64,000 nucleotides of DNA from JAHEJJ01 sp965212205 (GTDB lineage: Bacteria > Bacteroidota > Bacteroidia > Flavobacteriales > Flavobacteriaceae), in NCBI GenBank assembly GCA_965212205.1, contig CBDBUX010000006.1, positions 62,001 through 126,000 on the forward strand. Reading direction: 5' to 3'. Numbering within the stretch: position 1 is the first letter of the stretch; the number at the start of each line of letters is the position of its first letter. Below are positions 42,108-51,926 of this stretch, in pieces. The notes under the pieces were generated by a model. That model saw only the letters and a program-made list of their open reading frames with translations, ran no database searches and had not been told where the DNA came from. A program made the translations under genes and the position numbers.

Positions 42108-44654
42108 ATGGATGATAATTTCTCACCGAGGGTTAAGGATGTAATCGCCTACAGCAAGGAAGAAGCGTTGAGGCTTGGGCACGATTTTATCGGTACCGAG
42201 CATTTGATGCTCGGACTGCTACGCGATGGAAATGGGAAGGCAATCAGCATTCTCGATGCCCTGGATGTGGATCTTGACCATCTAAGACGAAAGGTGGAAA
42301 TTCTCAGTCCGGCTAATCCTAATTCGGGTACTAATCAGAAGGACAAAAAAAATCTTCACCTGACCCGTCAGGCAGAACGAGCATTGAAGACTACCTTCCT
42401 CGAAGCAAAGTTATTTCAAAGCTCCTCTATTAATACTGCTCATCTTCTTTTGTGTATCCTTAGAAATGAGAATGATCCAACTACTAAATTGCTCCATAAA
42501 TTAAAAGTGGATTACGATGGCGTTAAAGATCAGTTTAAGTCTATGATCACCAGTGATGATGACTATATCGAATCTCCTACTTCCGAATCTTTCCCCAGCG
42601 ATTCTGATGAACCGGCTGAAGGTAAAGAGGGTTCTTTTGGATCTACCGGACAAAAAGGGAATAAGAAATCTAAAACACCTGTACTGGATAATTTCGGCCG
42701 CGACCTTACCCGTTTGGCGGAAGACAACAAACTCGATCCGGTGGTGGGCCGTGAAAAGGAAATCGAAAGAGTATCTCAGATCCTGAGTCGAAGAAAAAAG
42801 AATAATCCTTTGCTTATCGGAGAACCCGGTGTGGGTAAAAGCGCTATTGCAGAAGGCCTGGCGCTGAGGATTATCAACAAAAAAGTCTCAAGGATCCTTT
42901 ATAACAAAAGACTTGTGACCTTAGACCTGGCCTCTCTTGTGGCTGGTACAAAATACAGAGGACAATTCGAAGAACGGATGAAGGCGGTGATGAATGAACT
43001 CGAAAAGAATGACGACGTCATCCTCTTTATCGATGAGATCCACACTATTGTGGGAGCCGGAGGAGCTACAGGCAGCCTCGATGCCTCCAATATGTTCAAA
43101 CCCGCCCTTGCAAGAGGTGAGATCCAATGTATTGGAGCTACCACGCTAGACGAGTACCGTCAATACATAGAAAAAGATGGAGCGCTCGAAAGACGTTTTC
43201 AAAAGGTAATGGTAGAACCTACCTCGGTAGAAGAGACCATCGAGATCCTGCAAAATATCAAGGGGAAGTACGAAGATCATCATAATGTTAATTATACCGA
43301 TGAGGCCTTGGTGGCTTGTGTAAAACTCACCAATCGGTATATGACAGATCGTTTCCTCCCCGATAAGGCTATCGACGCGCTCGATGAAGCCGGTTCCAGG
43401 GTACATATAGTTAATATGGATGTTCCCAAACAGATCCTCGAACTCGAGAAGCAGCTCGAAGATGTACGTGAACTCAAGAATAGCGTGGTTAAGAAACAAC
43501 GCTATGAAGAAGCCGCAAAGCTCAGGGACGATGAGAAAAGGCTCGAAAAAGAATTGGCAGTAGCTCAGGAGAAATGGGAGGAAGACAGCAAGATGCATCG
43601 CGAAACAGTCTCTGAAGACAATGTTGCCGATGTGGTGTCTATGATGAGTGGTGTGCCGGTGAATAAAATAGCGCAGACAGAAAGTAATAAACTCGCCGAG
43701 TTGCCCGAACTCATCAAAGGCAATGTGATCGGACAAGACGAGGCCGTAGCAAAAGTGGCCAAGGCTATTCAGCGTAACAGGGCAGGCTTAAAAGATCCTA
43801 ATAAACCTATCGGCTCCTTTATATTCCTCGGACAAACCGGGGTTGGAAAAACACAGTTGGCTAAAGTCCTTGCTCAGGAATTATTTGATTCACAAGATGC
43901 GCTGATCAGAATCGATATGAGTGAATACATGGAAAAATTCACCATCTCGAGATTGGTAGGGGCACCTCCCGGCTATGTGGGATATGAAGAAGGCGGTCAG
44001 CTCACAGAAAAAGTGAGAAGAAAACCTTATTCGGTGATCCTGCTCGATGAGGTAGAAAAAGCTCACCCTGATGTATTTAACATGTTGCTTCAGGTTTTAG
44101 ACGACGGTTTCCTTACCGACAGCCTGGGAAGGCGAATCGATTTCAGGAACACCATACTTATTATGACTTCCAATATCGGTGCGCGTCAGCTTAAAGATTT
44201 TGGACAGGGAGTTGGTTTCGGTACGGCTGCAAAAAAATCGCAGGCCGATGATCATCAGAGATCTGTTATAGAAAATGCCCTTAAAAAAGCATTTGCGCCC
44301 GAGTTTCTCAACAGGATAGACGATGTGATCGTTTTCAATCCGCTGGAAAGAGAACATATCCATCAGATCATCGATATAGAATTGAACAAATTGTTTGAAA
44401 GGATCAAGGAGATTGGCTATGATTTAAACCTTACCGATAAGGCCAAGGATTATATCGCCGATAAAGGATTCGACAAGCAATACGGAGCCCGTCCTCTTAA
44501 GAGAGCCATACAGAAGTACATTGAAGATGCCCTGGCAGAAGAGATTGTAAATTCCAAGTTGCAGGAAGGGGATAGTATTTATATGGATGTAGACAAAAAG
44601 GAGGAGAAACTGACCATCGAAATTAAAAAGGCTAAGAAATCTTCGAAAGCCTAG
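42108..44654 (+). CDS. clpC: ClpC-type AAA+ protease subunit
   Basis: 848 residues. Two Clp_N repeats (about 4-150) are followed by a flexible acidic linker (about 155-200), AAA1 with Walker A G-E-P-G-V-G-K-S and Walker B L-F-I-D-E-I-H-T, a UVR-type coiled middle region (about 425-475), AAA2 with Walker A G-Q-T-G-V-G-K-T, and the C-terminal D2-small domain. It unfolds substrates for ClpP, in line with the ClpP-contact loop near V-G-F-G (I did not verify the exact tripeptide). The 261-base divergent gap to gyrA holds the promoters. A terminator follows at 44678. Confidence 0.96.
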   Translation: MDDNFSPRVKDVIAYSKEEALRLGHDFIGTEHLMLGLLRDGNGKAISILDALDVDLDHLRRKVEILSPANPNSGTNQKDKKNLHLTRQAERALKTTFLEAKLFQSSSINTAHLLLCILRNENDPTTKLLHKLKVDYDGVKDQFKSMITSDDDYIESPTSESFPSDSDEPAEGKEGSFGSTGQKGNKKSKTPVLDNFGRDLTRLAEDNKLDPVVGREKEIERVSQILSRRKKNNPLLIGEPGVGKSAIAEGLALRIINKKVSRILYNKRLVTLDLASLVAGTKYRGQFEERMKAVMNELEKNDDVILFIDEIHTIVGAGGATGSLDASNMFKPALARGEIQCIGATTLDEYRQYIEKDGALERRFQKVMVEPTSVEETIEILQNIKGKYEDHHNVNYTDEALVACVKLTNRYMTDRFLPDKAIDALDEAGSRVHIVNMDVPKQILELEKQLEDVRELKNSVVKKQRYEEAAKLRDDEKRLEKELAVAQEKWEEDSKMHRETVSEDNVADVVSMMSGVPVNKIAQTESNKLAELPELIKGNVIGQDEAVAKVAKAIQRNRAGLKDPNKPIGSFIFLGQTGVGKTQLAKVLAQELFDSQDALIRIDMSEYMEKFTISRLVGAPPGYVGYEEGGQLTEKVRRKPYSVILLDEVEKAHPDVFNMLLQVLDDGFLTDSLGRRIDFRNTILIMTSNIGARQLKDFGQGVGFGTAAKKSQADDHQRSVIENALKKAFAPEFLNRIDDVIVFNPLEREHIHQIIDIELNKLFERIKEIGYDLNLTDKAKDYIADKGFDKQYGARPLKRAIQKYIEDALAEEIVNSKLQEGDSIYMDVDKKEEKLTIEIKKAKKSSKA

Positions 44655-44677
44655 GCCAGTATCATAATACTTAAATT

Positions 44678-44703
44678 AAGGGCTCCAGGGGGCCCTTTTT
44701 TTA
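44678..44703 (+). terminator. rho-independent terminator of clpC
   Basis: AAGGGCTCC pairs with GGGGCCCTT (one G-T pair), followed by T8. Confidence 0.85.
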
Positions 44704-44849
44704 TATCCTCTAATCTGCATGTCGAGAAATATCATCAACTTCCCTATGGTCTGGGACCATACAAACGATATTTAGGCGTTTGGTCTAATATTTTTCCAAA
44801 AAGTTGTGCATAGGTCTACTTTCGTTTCGGACACTATATTTATTTTGAA

Positions 44850-45254
44850 ATGAACGTCGGACCGACAAAAAAACCCCTTGTTGTTAAGGAATACCACTTG
44901 GATATCGGTAGGGTACAGGTGTTTAAGAATCACCTTGTAGCCATTTTCGATGAAGGGGCCACACTCACTCTCGAAAGAGCCTATCAAATCATCGGAATCT
45001 CTGAAATACACTTTAGGGACAAAAACTTTGGTTATATCAGTTTCAGGCAGAATTCCTATGCCATCGACCCTACTATTTATACCTATCTCCGGGAGATGAA
45101 AAACTTAAAGGCATTTGCTATCGTTTCGGTCAAGGAAATGGATATGCACAACTTTAAGATTGAAAAACTCTTCTATAAAAAACCGATGAAACTTTTCATC
45201 GATTATAAGAATGCACAGAAATGGGTTAAGCGACGGGTAAAAGAATCTCGCTGA
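44850..45254 (+). CDS. STAS/SpoIIAA-like small protein
   Basis: 134 residues, no signal peptide. The layout of alternating short strands and helices (Y-H-L-D-I-G-R-V-Q-V-F, L-V-A-I-F-D-E-G-A-T-L-T, A-F-A-I-V-S-V-K-E-M, M-K-L-F-I-D-Y-K-N-A-Q-K-W) resembles the STAS-like SpoIIAA fold of small uncharacterised flavobacterial proteins. No phosphorylatable serine motif of anti-anti-sigma factors is seen, so a partner-switching role is not supported. It stands alone between clpC and nnr. Confidence 0.7.
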   Translation: MNVGPTKKPLVVKEYHLDIGRVQVFKNHLVAIFDEGATLTLERAYQIIGISEIHFRDKNFGYISFRQNSYAIDPTIYTYLREMKNLKAFAIVSVKEMDMHNFKIEKLFYKKPMKLFIDYKNAQKWVKRRVKESR

Positions 45255-45305
45255 CCTGATATCAAAATATTCCGTTAGAGATCTTCAAAACGATTCCATA
45301 AAGCT

Positions 45306-46868
45306 TCAATGCTCAGCTTTATCTCCTGGTTTTTCGGGTGCTTCCTGTTGTATCGGTTCTGGAATAGCGGTAAGACTAATATAGGCCGACCCAATGGACT
45401 GGATTATCTCACCGGCTGTCAACGATTCAAATCCCGTGTTTACCACGGCCAGATCGGCCGCCTTTCCATGAAGATATACCGCTGTATTGACGGCTGTTAA
45501 GGTCTCATAACCCTGGGCGATCAACCCTGTGATCATCCCGCTAAGCACGTCGCCGCTTCCTGCCGTAGCCATACCCGGATTACCTGTAGAATTCACATAG
45601 CCGATACCTTGGTCAATAGTAATGGTATAAGCGTCTTTCAATACCATAATACATTTATACTTCCGGGAGAATTCCTTAGCTTTTTTCAGCTTATCGAAAT
45701 CATCTTTCCAGCTACCCAGTAGCCGTTTCAACTCTCCGGGATGGGGTGTTAGCACGGTTTCTGAAGGCAGTTTCTTCAAAAGAGCCGGATGTTCAGCTAG
45801 TAAATTCAAGCCATCAGCATCGACTACCAGGGGTCCTTTATAGTTCTCCAAAAAATTGCCAAATGCTTCCTTCGTCTTGGGTGAAATGCCCATACCCATT
45901 CCAATTCCAACCACATCGGGATTGATGGAATAGGAAATATTTCCGATATGTTCTTCATTCTTATCTGTAGTGACCATGATCTCAACCGCATTGGTTTGCA
46001 GCGGTATATAACCACATTTAGGGACATAAGCCGTTACCAATCCACTACCTGCTTTCAAGCAAGCCTTGCTGCTCAGCACTACAGCGCCGATCTTTCCATA
46101 GCTCCCACCAACGATAAGCGAATGGCCATAAGTACCTTTATGGGAAAATCGTTTCCGTTCCTTGTAGCCCTGCAAAACTTCGTTCTTACCGATCAGATGA
46201 TATTCGGATTTGATCTCTTCCAATATCTCATTATCCATACCGATATCGAGGATCTCCCAGTGTTCTGCAAAAACCCCGGTTTCCGGAAGAAAGAAAACCA
46301 GTTTAGGCAGCTGTATCGTGAGTACAACGTTAGAGCATACCACCGCTTCCCGATTGTCCACGGCCCGGTCTAAATATAATCCAGAGGGAACATCTACCGA
46401 TAGTACAAATGCACCAGACTCATTTATATGACACATCAGTTTCCGGACCCAGGTATCAGGTGCCCGGTTCAGACCAATACCAAAGATCGCATCTACAATG
46501 ATATCCTGTGTCGCGATTTCGGGATAACCGGTTCCTTCCTGTATAAAATTGGGCCATATTTTCCTTTCCTTAAGGCGGGTGAGGTTGATCAGAAAATCTT
46601 CAGATCGCTTTTCGCTATAGCTAATGACATTCACCTCAATGTTATATCCGTGTTCCCATAAATGGCGGGCAAGTGCCAATCCGTCTCCTCCATTGTTGCC
46701 TATCCCACAGAAAAGGTGAATTTTTACCTGGGCACCATGCATCTTCTGGTGCAACCAGTTAAACAATGCCACTGCAGCGCGCTCCATTAACTGCTCGCTA
46801 CTGATCTTTTGCCTCTCAATTGTGGATTTGTCAGCCGTGTACAGCTGACTGGCCGAAAATATCTTCAT
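45306..46868 (-). CDS. nnr: bifunctional NAD(P)H-hydrate epimerase/dehydratase
   Basis: 520 residues. The N-terminal YjeF/NnrE domain (about 1-215) has the Rossmann segment F-C-G-I-G-N-N-G-G-D-G-L-A-L-A-R and D-A-I-F-G-I-G-L-N. The C-terminal NnrD domain (about 225-500) has H-K-G-T-Y-G-H, D-A-D-G-L-N and the ADP/ATP site N-P-G-M-A-T-A-G-S-G-D-V-L-S-G. Together they epimerise and dehydrate damaged NAD(P)HX back to NAD(P)H. Length is normal. It is transcribed leftward from a promoter that overlaps the thr operon promoter head to head. Confidence 0.95.
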   Translation of the reverse strand: MKIFSASQLYTADKSTIERQKISSEQLMERAAVALFNWLHQKMHGAQVKIHLFCGIGNNGGDGLALARHLWEHGYNIEVNVISYSEKRSEDFLINLTRLKERKIWPNFIQEGTGYPEIATQDIIVDAIFGIGLNRAPDTWVRKLMCHINESGAFVLSVDVPSGLYLDRAVDNREAVVCSNVVLTIQLPKLVFFLPETGVFAEHWEILDIGMDNEILEEIKSEYHLIGKNEVLQGYKERKRFSHKGTYGHSLIVGGSYGKIGAVVLSSKACLKAGSGLVTAYVPKCGYIPLQTNAVEIMVTTDKNEEHIGNISYSINPDVVGIGMGMGISPKTKEAFGNFLENYKGPLVVDADGLNLLAEHPALLKKLPSETVLTPHPGELKRLLGSWKDDFDKLKKAKEFSRKYKCIMVLKDAYTITIDQGIGYVNSTGNPGMATAGSGDVLSGMITGLIAQGYETLTAVNTAVYLHGKAADLAVVNTGFESLTAGEIIQSIGSAYISLTAIPEPIQQEAPEKPGDKAEH

Positions 46869-46920
46869 CTGGCAATAAATTTTATAAAATAATGGCTACT
46901 TGACAAAAATGATGGAATAA

Positions 46921-46951
46921 TTTGATAAGGTATTCAAAAGTACTACTTTTG
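46921..46951 (+). promoter_or_regulatory. threonine operon promoter (consensus)
   Basis: TTTG (46921-46924), exactly 19 bases, then TACTTTTG (46944-46951). This is a perfect match to the Bacteroidota primary-sigma consensus TTTG-N19-TAnnTTTG. The predicted start is near 46958, 13 bases before the leader ATG. Confidence 0.8.
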
Positions 46952-46964
46952 AGGCTTTATCAGA
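46935..46964 (-). promoter_or_regulatory. overlapping divergent promoter for nnr
   Basis: On the minus strand a perfect -7 box TACTTTTG (46942-46935) is preceded after 18 bases by TCTG (46964-46961), one mismatch from TTTG. The two opposite -7 boxes form the palindrome TCAAAAG-N5-CTTTTGA (46934-46952), so the nnr and thr promoters share DNA. Confidence 0.55.
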
Positions 46965-46970
46965 AGTACG

Positions 46971-47060
46971 ATGATTGGCAATACGGATTTTGGGAACCGC
47001 GAATTTACTCTTCATGCTGTTTGGTATTCCATCACTCCTGCATTTACCACTACCCCTTAG
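46971..47060 (+). CDS. thrL: threonine-rich leader peptide of thr operon
   Basis: A 29-codon reading frame starts 13 bases after the predicted transcript start. It ends in I-T-P-A-F-T-T-T-P before TAG, with six Thr and two Ile codons and three consecutive Thr codons at 26-28. Its stop codon lies in the loop and start of the hairpin at 47051-47065. The position, between a consensus promoter and thrA, is that of a classical attenuation leader. A second overlapping frame from 47014 has no Thr and was set aside. Confidence 0.55.
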   Translation: MIGNTDFGNREFTLHAVWYSITPAFTTTP

Positions 47061-47078
47061 GGGTAAGCAGCAATTTTT
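47051..47078 (+). promoter_or_regulatory. attenuator hairpin of thr operon
   Basis: TACCCC and GGGGTA form a 6-bp stem with loop TTA (47051-47065), then a T5 run (47074-47078) nine bases later. The leader-peptide Thr codons abut it. The stem is short for a terminator, so the full attenuator fold may be larger. Confidence 0.45.
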
Positions 47079-47129
47079 ATATCCGTTTTTCAAAAACTTT
47101 TAGTCGCCCTTTTCTAATTATTATTCCAT

Positions 47130-49575
47130 ATGAAGGTTTTAAAATTTGGCGGTACTTCGGTAGCCAGTGCAGATCAGATAGAACAAGTAAAACAAATTAT
47201 CGCCGATGAGAAGTCTAATCGGGTTTTTGTGGTAGTCTCTGCATTGGGCGGGGATTACAGATCTATTGCTAAAAACTTCAGCAATGGCTGCCGATCGGGA
47301 TGAAGGGTTTCACAAAGGAGCGAGTGAGCTCGAAAAAAGACATATGCAAGCCATAAAATCGCTGATCCCGGTTAAATCCCAAAGTGCGATTTTGAGCCAT
47401 GTCAAGGCCGAACTCAATTCGTTGGAAACGCTGTTGGAAGGTGCCTTCCTCATCGGTGAAATCACCCCTCGTTTACTAGATAGGATCGTCTCATACGGAG
47501 AGCTTCTTTCCTCTTATATCATCAGTGAATACCTGATGGCTTCGGGTCTGGAAGCCAGGCTTAAAGATAGTCGGGAGCTCATCATTACCGATGATAATTA
47601 TGGCAAAGCTTCTGTGAACTTCGAAATCACCAATCAAAACTGTCAATCCTATTTAAAAAATAGCAAGGAGAAGATAACCATCTTACCCGGATATGTCGCT
47701 TCATCAGAATCGGGCAATTCAACCACTCTGGGTAGGGGAGGGTCAGACTATACAGCCGCGGTGATCGCCGGTGCTCTGAGTGCAGAAGCATTGGAAATCT
47801 GGACCGATGTTAGTGGTATGTACACCGCTAATCCGAAACTCGTAAAACAGGCCAAGGCCATTGCGAACATCTCCTATGAAGAGGCCATGGAACTATCGCA
47901 TTTTGGTGCGAAGGTGCTTTATCCACCCACCATTCAACCTGTGCTGCGAAAGGGCATACCTATCCATATAAAGAACACTTTTAGCCCTCAGGATCCCGGT
48001 ACCAGCATCGAGAAAAACCAGGGTGATTCAAAATATGCCGTAAGGGGTATAAGCTACGTACCAAATATAAGCCTGCTTACCCTGGAAGGGCCTGGAATGA
48101 TAGGAATACCAGGTACATCAAGGAAGTTTTTTGAGGTGCTCTCACAGGCTCAGATCAGTGTTGTGCTCATCACCCAGGCTTCATCAGAACATTCAATTTG
48201 CATCGGATTGGCCCAAGACGATGCACCCGCTGCGGAAAAGCTTGTAAACGAAGCCTTTGCTTATGAAATCACTGCCTCAAAAATAAAACCGGTAATAACA
48301 GAAGGTGATCTAGCGATTATCGCATTGGTGGGCGATCAAATGAAAAGCCACCAGGGATTAAGCGGCAGGATGTTCAGCACACTCGGTAAGAACAATGTAA
48401 ATATAAGGGCGATTGCTCAGGGCGCTTCAGAGCGCAATATCTCGGCCGTAATCCATAAAGAAGATGTTAGAAAGGCACTAAACTCATTACATGAAACCTT
48501 TTTTGAGGAGAATGTAAAACAGTTGAATCTTTATATAATGGGCGTAGGCAATGTTGGATCCAGGCTCTTGAATCAGATCCAGCAACAACAAGCATATCTC
48601 AAAAAACAGCACCGGTTGAATATTCGGGTGATCGGTATCTCGAATTCAAGGACTATGGTTTTTAATCAGGATGGTATTCCACTTGATAATTGGCAAAGCT
48701 TGCTGCAGCAGGGTAAGACCGCTCATCCCGATAAATTTTATAACCAACTGCTTGCCAATAATTTACGCAACAGCATATTTATTGATAATACCGCCAGCAG
48801 CACAGTAGCCGCTAGTTATAAAAACTACCTCAGCAAGAGTATTGCCGTGGTTACTTGTAACAAGATCGCTTGTTCTTCGGCATTAAGTCAATACCTGGAA
48901 CTCAAAGAAGTATCCAGAACCTATAATGTTCCTTTTTTATTCGAAACCAATGTTGGGGCAGGCCTGCCCATCATCGATACCTTAAAACACCTTATCGCTT
49001 CTGGCGACAAAGTGCATAAGATCCAGGCTGTGCTATCGGGCAGTCTGAACTTTGTTTTTAACAATTACGATGGTAAGTTACCGTTCTCTGAGATCGTTCA
49101 AAGAGCTCAGAAGGAAGGGTATACAGAACCTGATCCCAAGATCGATCTCAGCGGCGTTGATGTAATGCGTAAAATCCTGATCCTCGCCAGGGAAAGTGGT
49201 TATCCGATCGATATGGAAGACATTACCAATGACTCCTTTTTGCCCGAAGAAAGTCTTGGCAGTAAAGACAATGAATCGTTCTACCGATCGCTGGAGAAAA
49301 ATGAACCCGCATTCCAGCAAATGTATCGGAAGGCTCAGGAAAAGGACTGTAAACTAAAGTATGTTGCCCAATTTAATGAAGGCTCTGCCTCTGTTGGCCT
49401 CCAGATGATTCCTGGAGATCATGATTTCTATAAACTGGAGGGTAGCGACAACATTGTGTTATTTTATACCGATCGCTACCAGGAACAACCCCTGGTGGTA
49501 AAAGGTGCAGGAGCTGGTGCAGAAGTTACGGCTTCAGGTATATTTGCAGATATAATCAGAATTGGCAATTTCTAG
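47130..49575 (+). CDS. thrA: bifunctional aspartokinase/homoserine dehydrogenase I, one-base frameshift
   Basis: The ATG at 47130 starts M-K-V-L-K-F-G-G-T-S-V, the aspartokinase N-terminus, but this frame stops at 47301. The rest continues in the next frame (I-T-D-L-L-L-K-T-S-A...) to 49575. Dropping one G from the GGGG run at 47250-47253 restores A-L-G-G-I-T-D-L-L-L-K and gives 814 residues, the normal ThrA length. Domains: aspartokinase (1-285), two ACT domains (about 310-455; allosteric threonine site), homoserine dehydrogenase (about 460-814) with the N-A-D site M-G-V-G-N-V-G and E-T-N-V-G-A-G-L-P-I. It catalyses the first and third steps to threonine. thrB follows after 3 bases. The indel sits in a homopolymer, so sequencing error is a serious alternative to a true mutation. 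Confidence 0.9.
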
Positions 49576-49578
49576 AAT

Positions 49579-50514
49579 ATGGACAGTATCCGAATATTTT
49601 CACCTGCCTCCGTTGCGAATATCTCCTGTGGCTTTGATGTACTCGGGCTGGCACTGGACACCGTGGGTGATTTTATGACAGTAACTAAGGTACCCGAACC
49701 CGGTGTTCGGATTACCAGGATCACCGGTGAGCAATTACCGCTCGAAACAAAGAAAAATGTTGCAGGTGTAGCGGCCTTGGCCTTGCTCGATAAAAGTGAA
49801 TTTGAAGGTGGTTTTGAGATAGAGATCGAAAAGAATATTAAACCGGGAAGCGGGATAGGTAGCAGTGCCGCAAGTGCGTCGGGCGTCGTCTGGGCGATAA
49901 ACGAATTACTGGGACATCCTTATTCCAAGCTCGAATTGGTAGAATTTGCCATGGAAGGAGAACGCCTTGCGAGCGGCGCAGCCCATGCGGATAATGTGGC
50001 ACCTGCTCTTTTCGGTGGTTTTACACTGGTAAGAAGTTATGAGCCCCTCGATGTTATTCGCATTCCTGCTCCGGAAGATTTGTTTGCAACGGTTGTGCAT
50101 CCGCAGATTGAGATCAAAACCGCAGATTCGAGAAAAATCCTGAAAAAATCTATCACCCTCGCCGATGGCATAAAACAATGGGGTAATTTGGGCGGACTCG
50201 TAGCCGGCTTATATACCGAGGATTATGCCCTGATTGGCAGATCGCTGGTAGACCATATCATAGAGCCTACGCGAGCTATACTGATCCCTGGTTTCGATGA
50301 GGTTAAAAAATCGGCATTAGATGCCGGTGCTCTCGGATGTGGGATTTCGGGTTCCGGGCCTTCAATTTTTGCACTCAGTAAAGGCGAAACGATTGCCAGG
50401 GAAACCGCGGCGGCCATGAAGGAAATATATAGTCAGCTTGATATCGATGCCGATTTTCATGTCTCAAGAATCAACCCATATGGAATAAAAGAAGTACGCC
50501 AGAAAGGAAAATAA
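49579..50514 (+). CDS. thrB: homoserine kinase
   Basis: 311 residues, a GHMP kinase. The N-terminus reads F-S-P-A-S-V-A-N-I-S-C-G-F-D-V-L-G, the phosphate loop is P-G-S-G-I-G-S-S-A-A-S (about residues 92-102), and the third GHMP motif is G-C-G-I-S-G-S-G-P-S-I-F-A. It phosphorylates homoserine for ThrC. It starts 3 bases after the thrA stop and ends 17 bases before thrC, so it is translationally linked within the operon. Confidence 0.96.
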   Translation: MDSIRIFSPASVANISCGFDVLGLALDTVGDFMTVTKVPEPGVRITRITGEQLPLETKKNVAGVAALALLDKSEFEGGFEIEIEKNIKPGSGIGSSAASASGVVWAINELLGHPYSKLELVEFAMEGERLASGAAHADNVAPALFGGFTLVRSYEPLDVIRIPAPEDLFATVVHPQIEIKTADSRKILKKSITLADGIKQWGNLGGLVAGLYTEDYALIGRSLVDHIIEPTRAILIPGFDEVKKSALDAGALGCGISGSGPSIFALSKGETIARETAAAMKEIYSQLDIDADFHVSRINPYGIKEVRQKGK

Positions 50515-50531
50515 TAGAATCTATATTCCGT

Positions 50532-51827
50532 ATGAAATTCTACAGCCTCAACCATAAATCATCTCCCGTAAGCTTTCGGGAAGCGACATTAAGGGGTATC
50601 GCACCAGACAGAGGTCTGTATTTTCCCGAAAGAATAGATCGCCTTCCAATTACGCTCATCACCAATCTTGGACAGCACAACGATGCCGAGTTGGCTTTTC
50701 ATGCGATGGAACAATTCACCAAAGAAGATATTCCTTCTGATGTACTGATGAATATGGTGCAGGAAGTTCTCCAATTTTCTTTTCCACTGGTTAACATATC
50801 GGAACAAATTGCGGTATTGGAATTATTTCACGGCCCCACTATGGCATTTAAAGATGTAGGTGCGCGTTTTATGGCCCAGTGTATGGGTTATTTCGCATCT
50901 TCAGGGAATCAGGAAACCACTGTGCTGGTAGCTACTTCGGGGGATACCGGTGGTGCTGTTGCCCGAGGATTTCTCGGCGTGGAAGGTGTGCGTGTGGTGA
51001 TCCTCTATCCCAGCGGGAAAGTTAGTGAGATCCAGGAAAAACAACTGACCACCCTGGGGCAGAATATTACGGCTTTAGAAGTAAGCGGGACATTCGACGA
51101 TTGTCAGCAAATAGTGAAAAATGCATTTTTGGACCCTGATCTTACGGCTAAACTTCAACTCACTTCCGCAAATTCGATCAATGTAGCCCGTTGGTTACCT
51201 CAGCAATTCTATTACTTTATCGCCTGTAAAGTACTGGCAAATCGTTCCCAGCCCTTGGTATTTTCGGTACCCAGTGGGAATTTTGGAAATCTTTGCGCAG
51301 CTATGGTTGCCCAGAGACTGGGCTTACCTATCAGCCATTTTATCGCTTCAACAAATATCAACGACACCGTACCTAAGTACTGGCAGACAGGGGCATACAA
51401 GGCACAAGCCTCCTCCCCTACTATTTCCAATGCCATGGATGTGGGCGATCCCAGCAATTTTGTCAGGATTTTGGAATTGTTCGGTGGGGACTATGACTCG
51501 CTAAAAAAAGTGTTCTCCTCCTATTCGTATACCGATGCTCAAACACGGGAAGCCATGAAGGAACTCCGTAGGCAATCAGACTATATCGCCGATCCTCATG
51601 GTGCCGTAGGCTACCTAGGACTTAAGCGATTTCTTCAAGAACAACCTCAGTATTATGGAGTCTTCCTAGAGACTGCCCATCCGGTTAAATTTTTAGATGT
51701 GGTAGAGCAGACGCTGGGCATCGAACAATCGCTTCCGAAGCAAATAGCCGATATTATGAATCGGGAAAAGCACGCTTTAGCGGTGGAAACCTATGGCGAT
51801 GTAAAGGAGTATCTGCTGAGTTCCTAG
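50532..51827 (+). CDS. thrC: threonine synthase
   Basis: 431 residues. PLP-binding lysine K107 is in T-M-A-F-K-D-V-G-A-R-F. The phosphate-binding loop is A-T-S-G-D-T-G-G-A-V-A, and S-V-P-S-G-N-F-G-N also fits threonine synthase. The length and M/A-F-K-D signature match the longer class of ThrC found in Bacteroidota and proteobacteria. It is the last gene of the thr operon; no hairpin terminator is obvious in the 99 bases before gcvT. Confidence 0.96.
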   Translation: MKFYSLNHKSSPVSFREATLRGIAPDRGLYFPERIDRLPITLITNLGQHNDAELAFHAMEQFTKEDIPSDVLMNMVQEVLQFSFPLVNISEQIAVLELFHGPTMAFKDVGARFMAQCMGYFASSGNQETTVLVATSGDTGGAVARGFLGVEGVRVVILYPSGKVSEIQEKQLTTLGQNITALEVSGTFDDCQQIVKNAFLDPDLTAKLQLTSANSINVARWLPQQFYYFIACKVLANRSQPLVFSVPSGNFGNLCAAMVAQRLGLPISHFIASTNINDTVPKYWQTGAYKAQASSPTISNAMDVGDPSNFVRILELFGGDYDSLKKVFSSYSYTDAQTREAMKELRRQSDYIADPHGAVGYLGLKRFLQEQPQYYGVFLETAHPVKFLDVVEQTLGIEQSLPKQIADIMNREKHALAVETYGDVKEYLLSS

Positions 51828-51876
51828 AACAAATAAAACCTTAACATAAGATTATTGAAAACCAGCATAGGCAGAC

Positions 51877-51907
51877 TGTGGTGATCTATTAATTTTCGAT
51901 AAATTTG
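51877..51907 (+). promoter_or_regulatory. gcvT promoter
   Basis: A perfect -7 box TAAATTTG (51900-51907) lies 19 bases after TGTG (one mismatch from TTTG). The start codon is 20 bases downstream. Confidence 0.55.
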
Positions 51908-51926
51908 CGCATCTAAACCCCGGAGC

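Noticed and set aside
47014..47103. Second short frame (M-L-F-G-I-P-S-L) as leader peptide
   Set aside because: No Thr codons and no relation to the hairpin; the frame from 46971 fits attenuation better.
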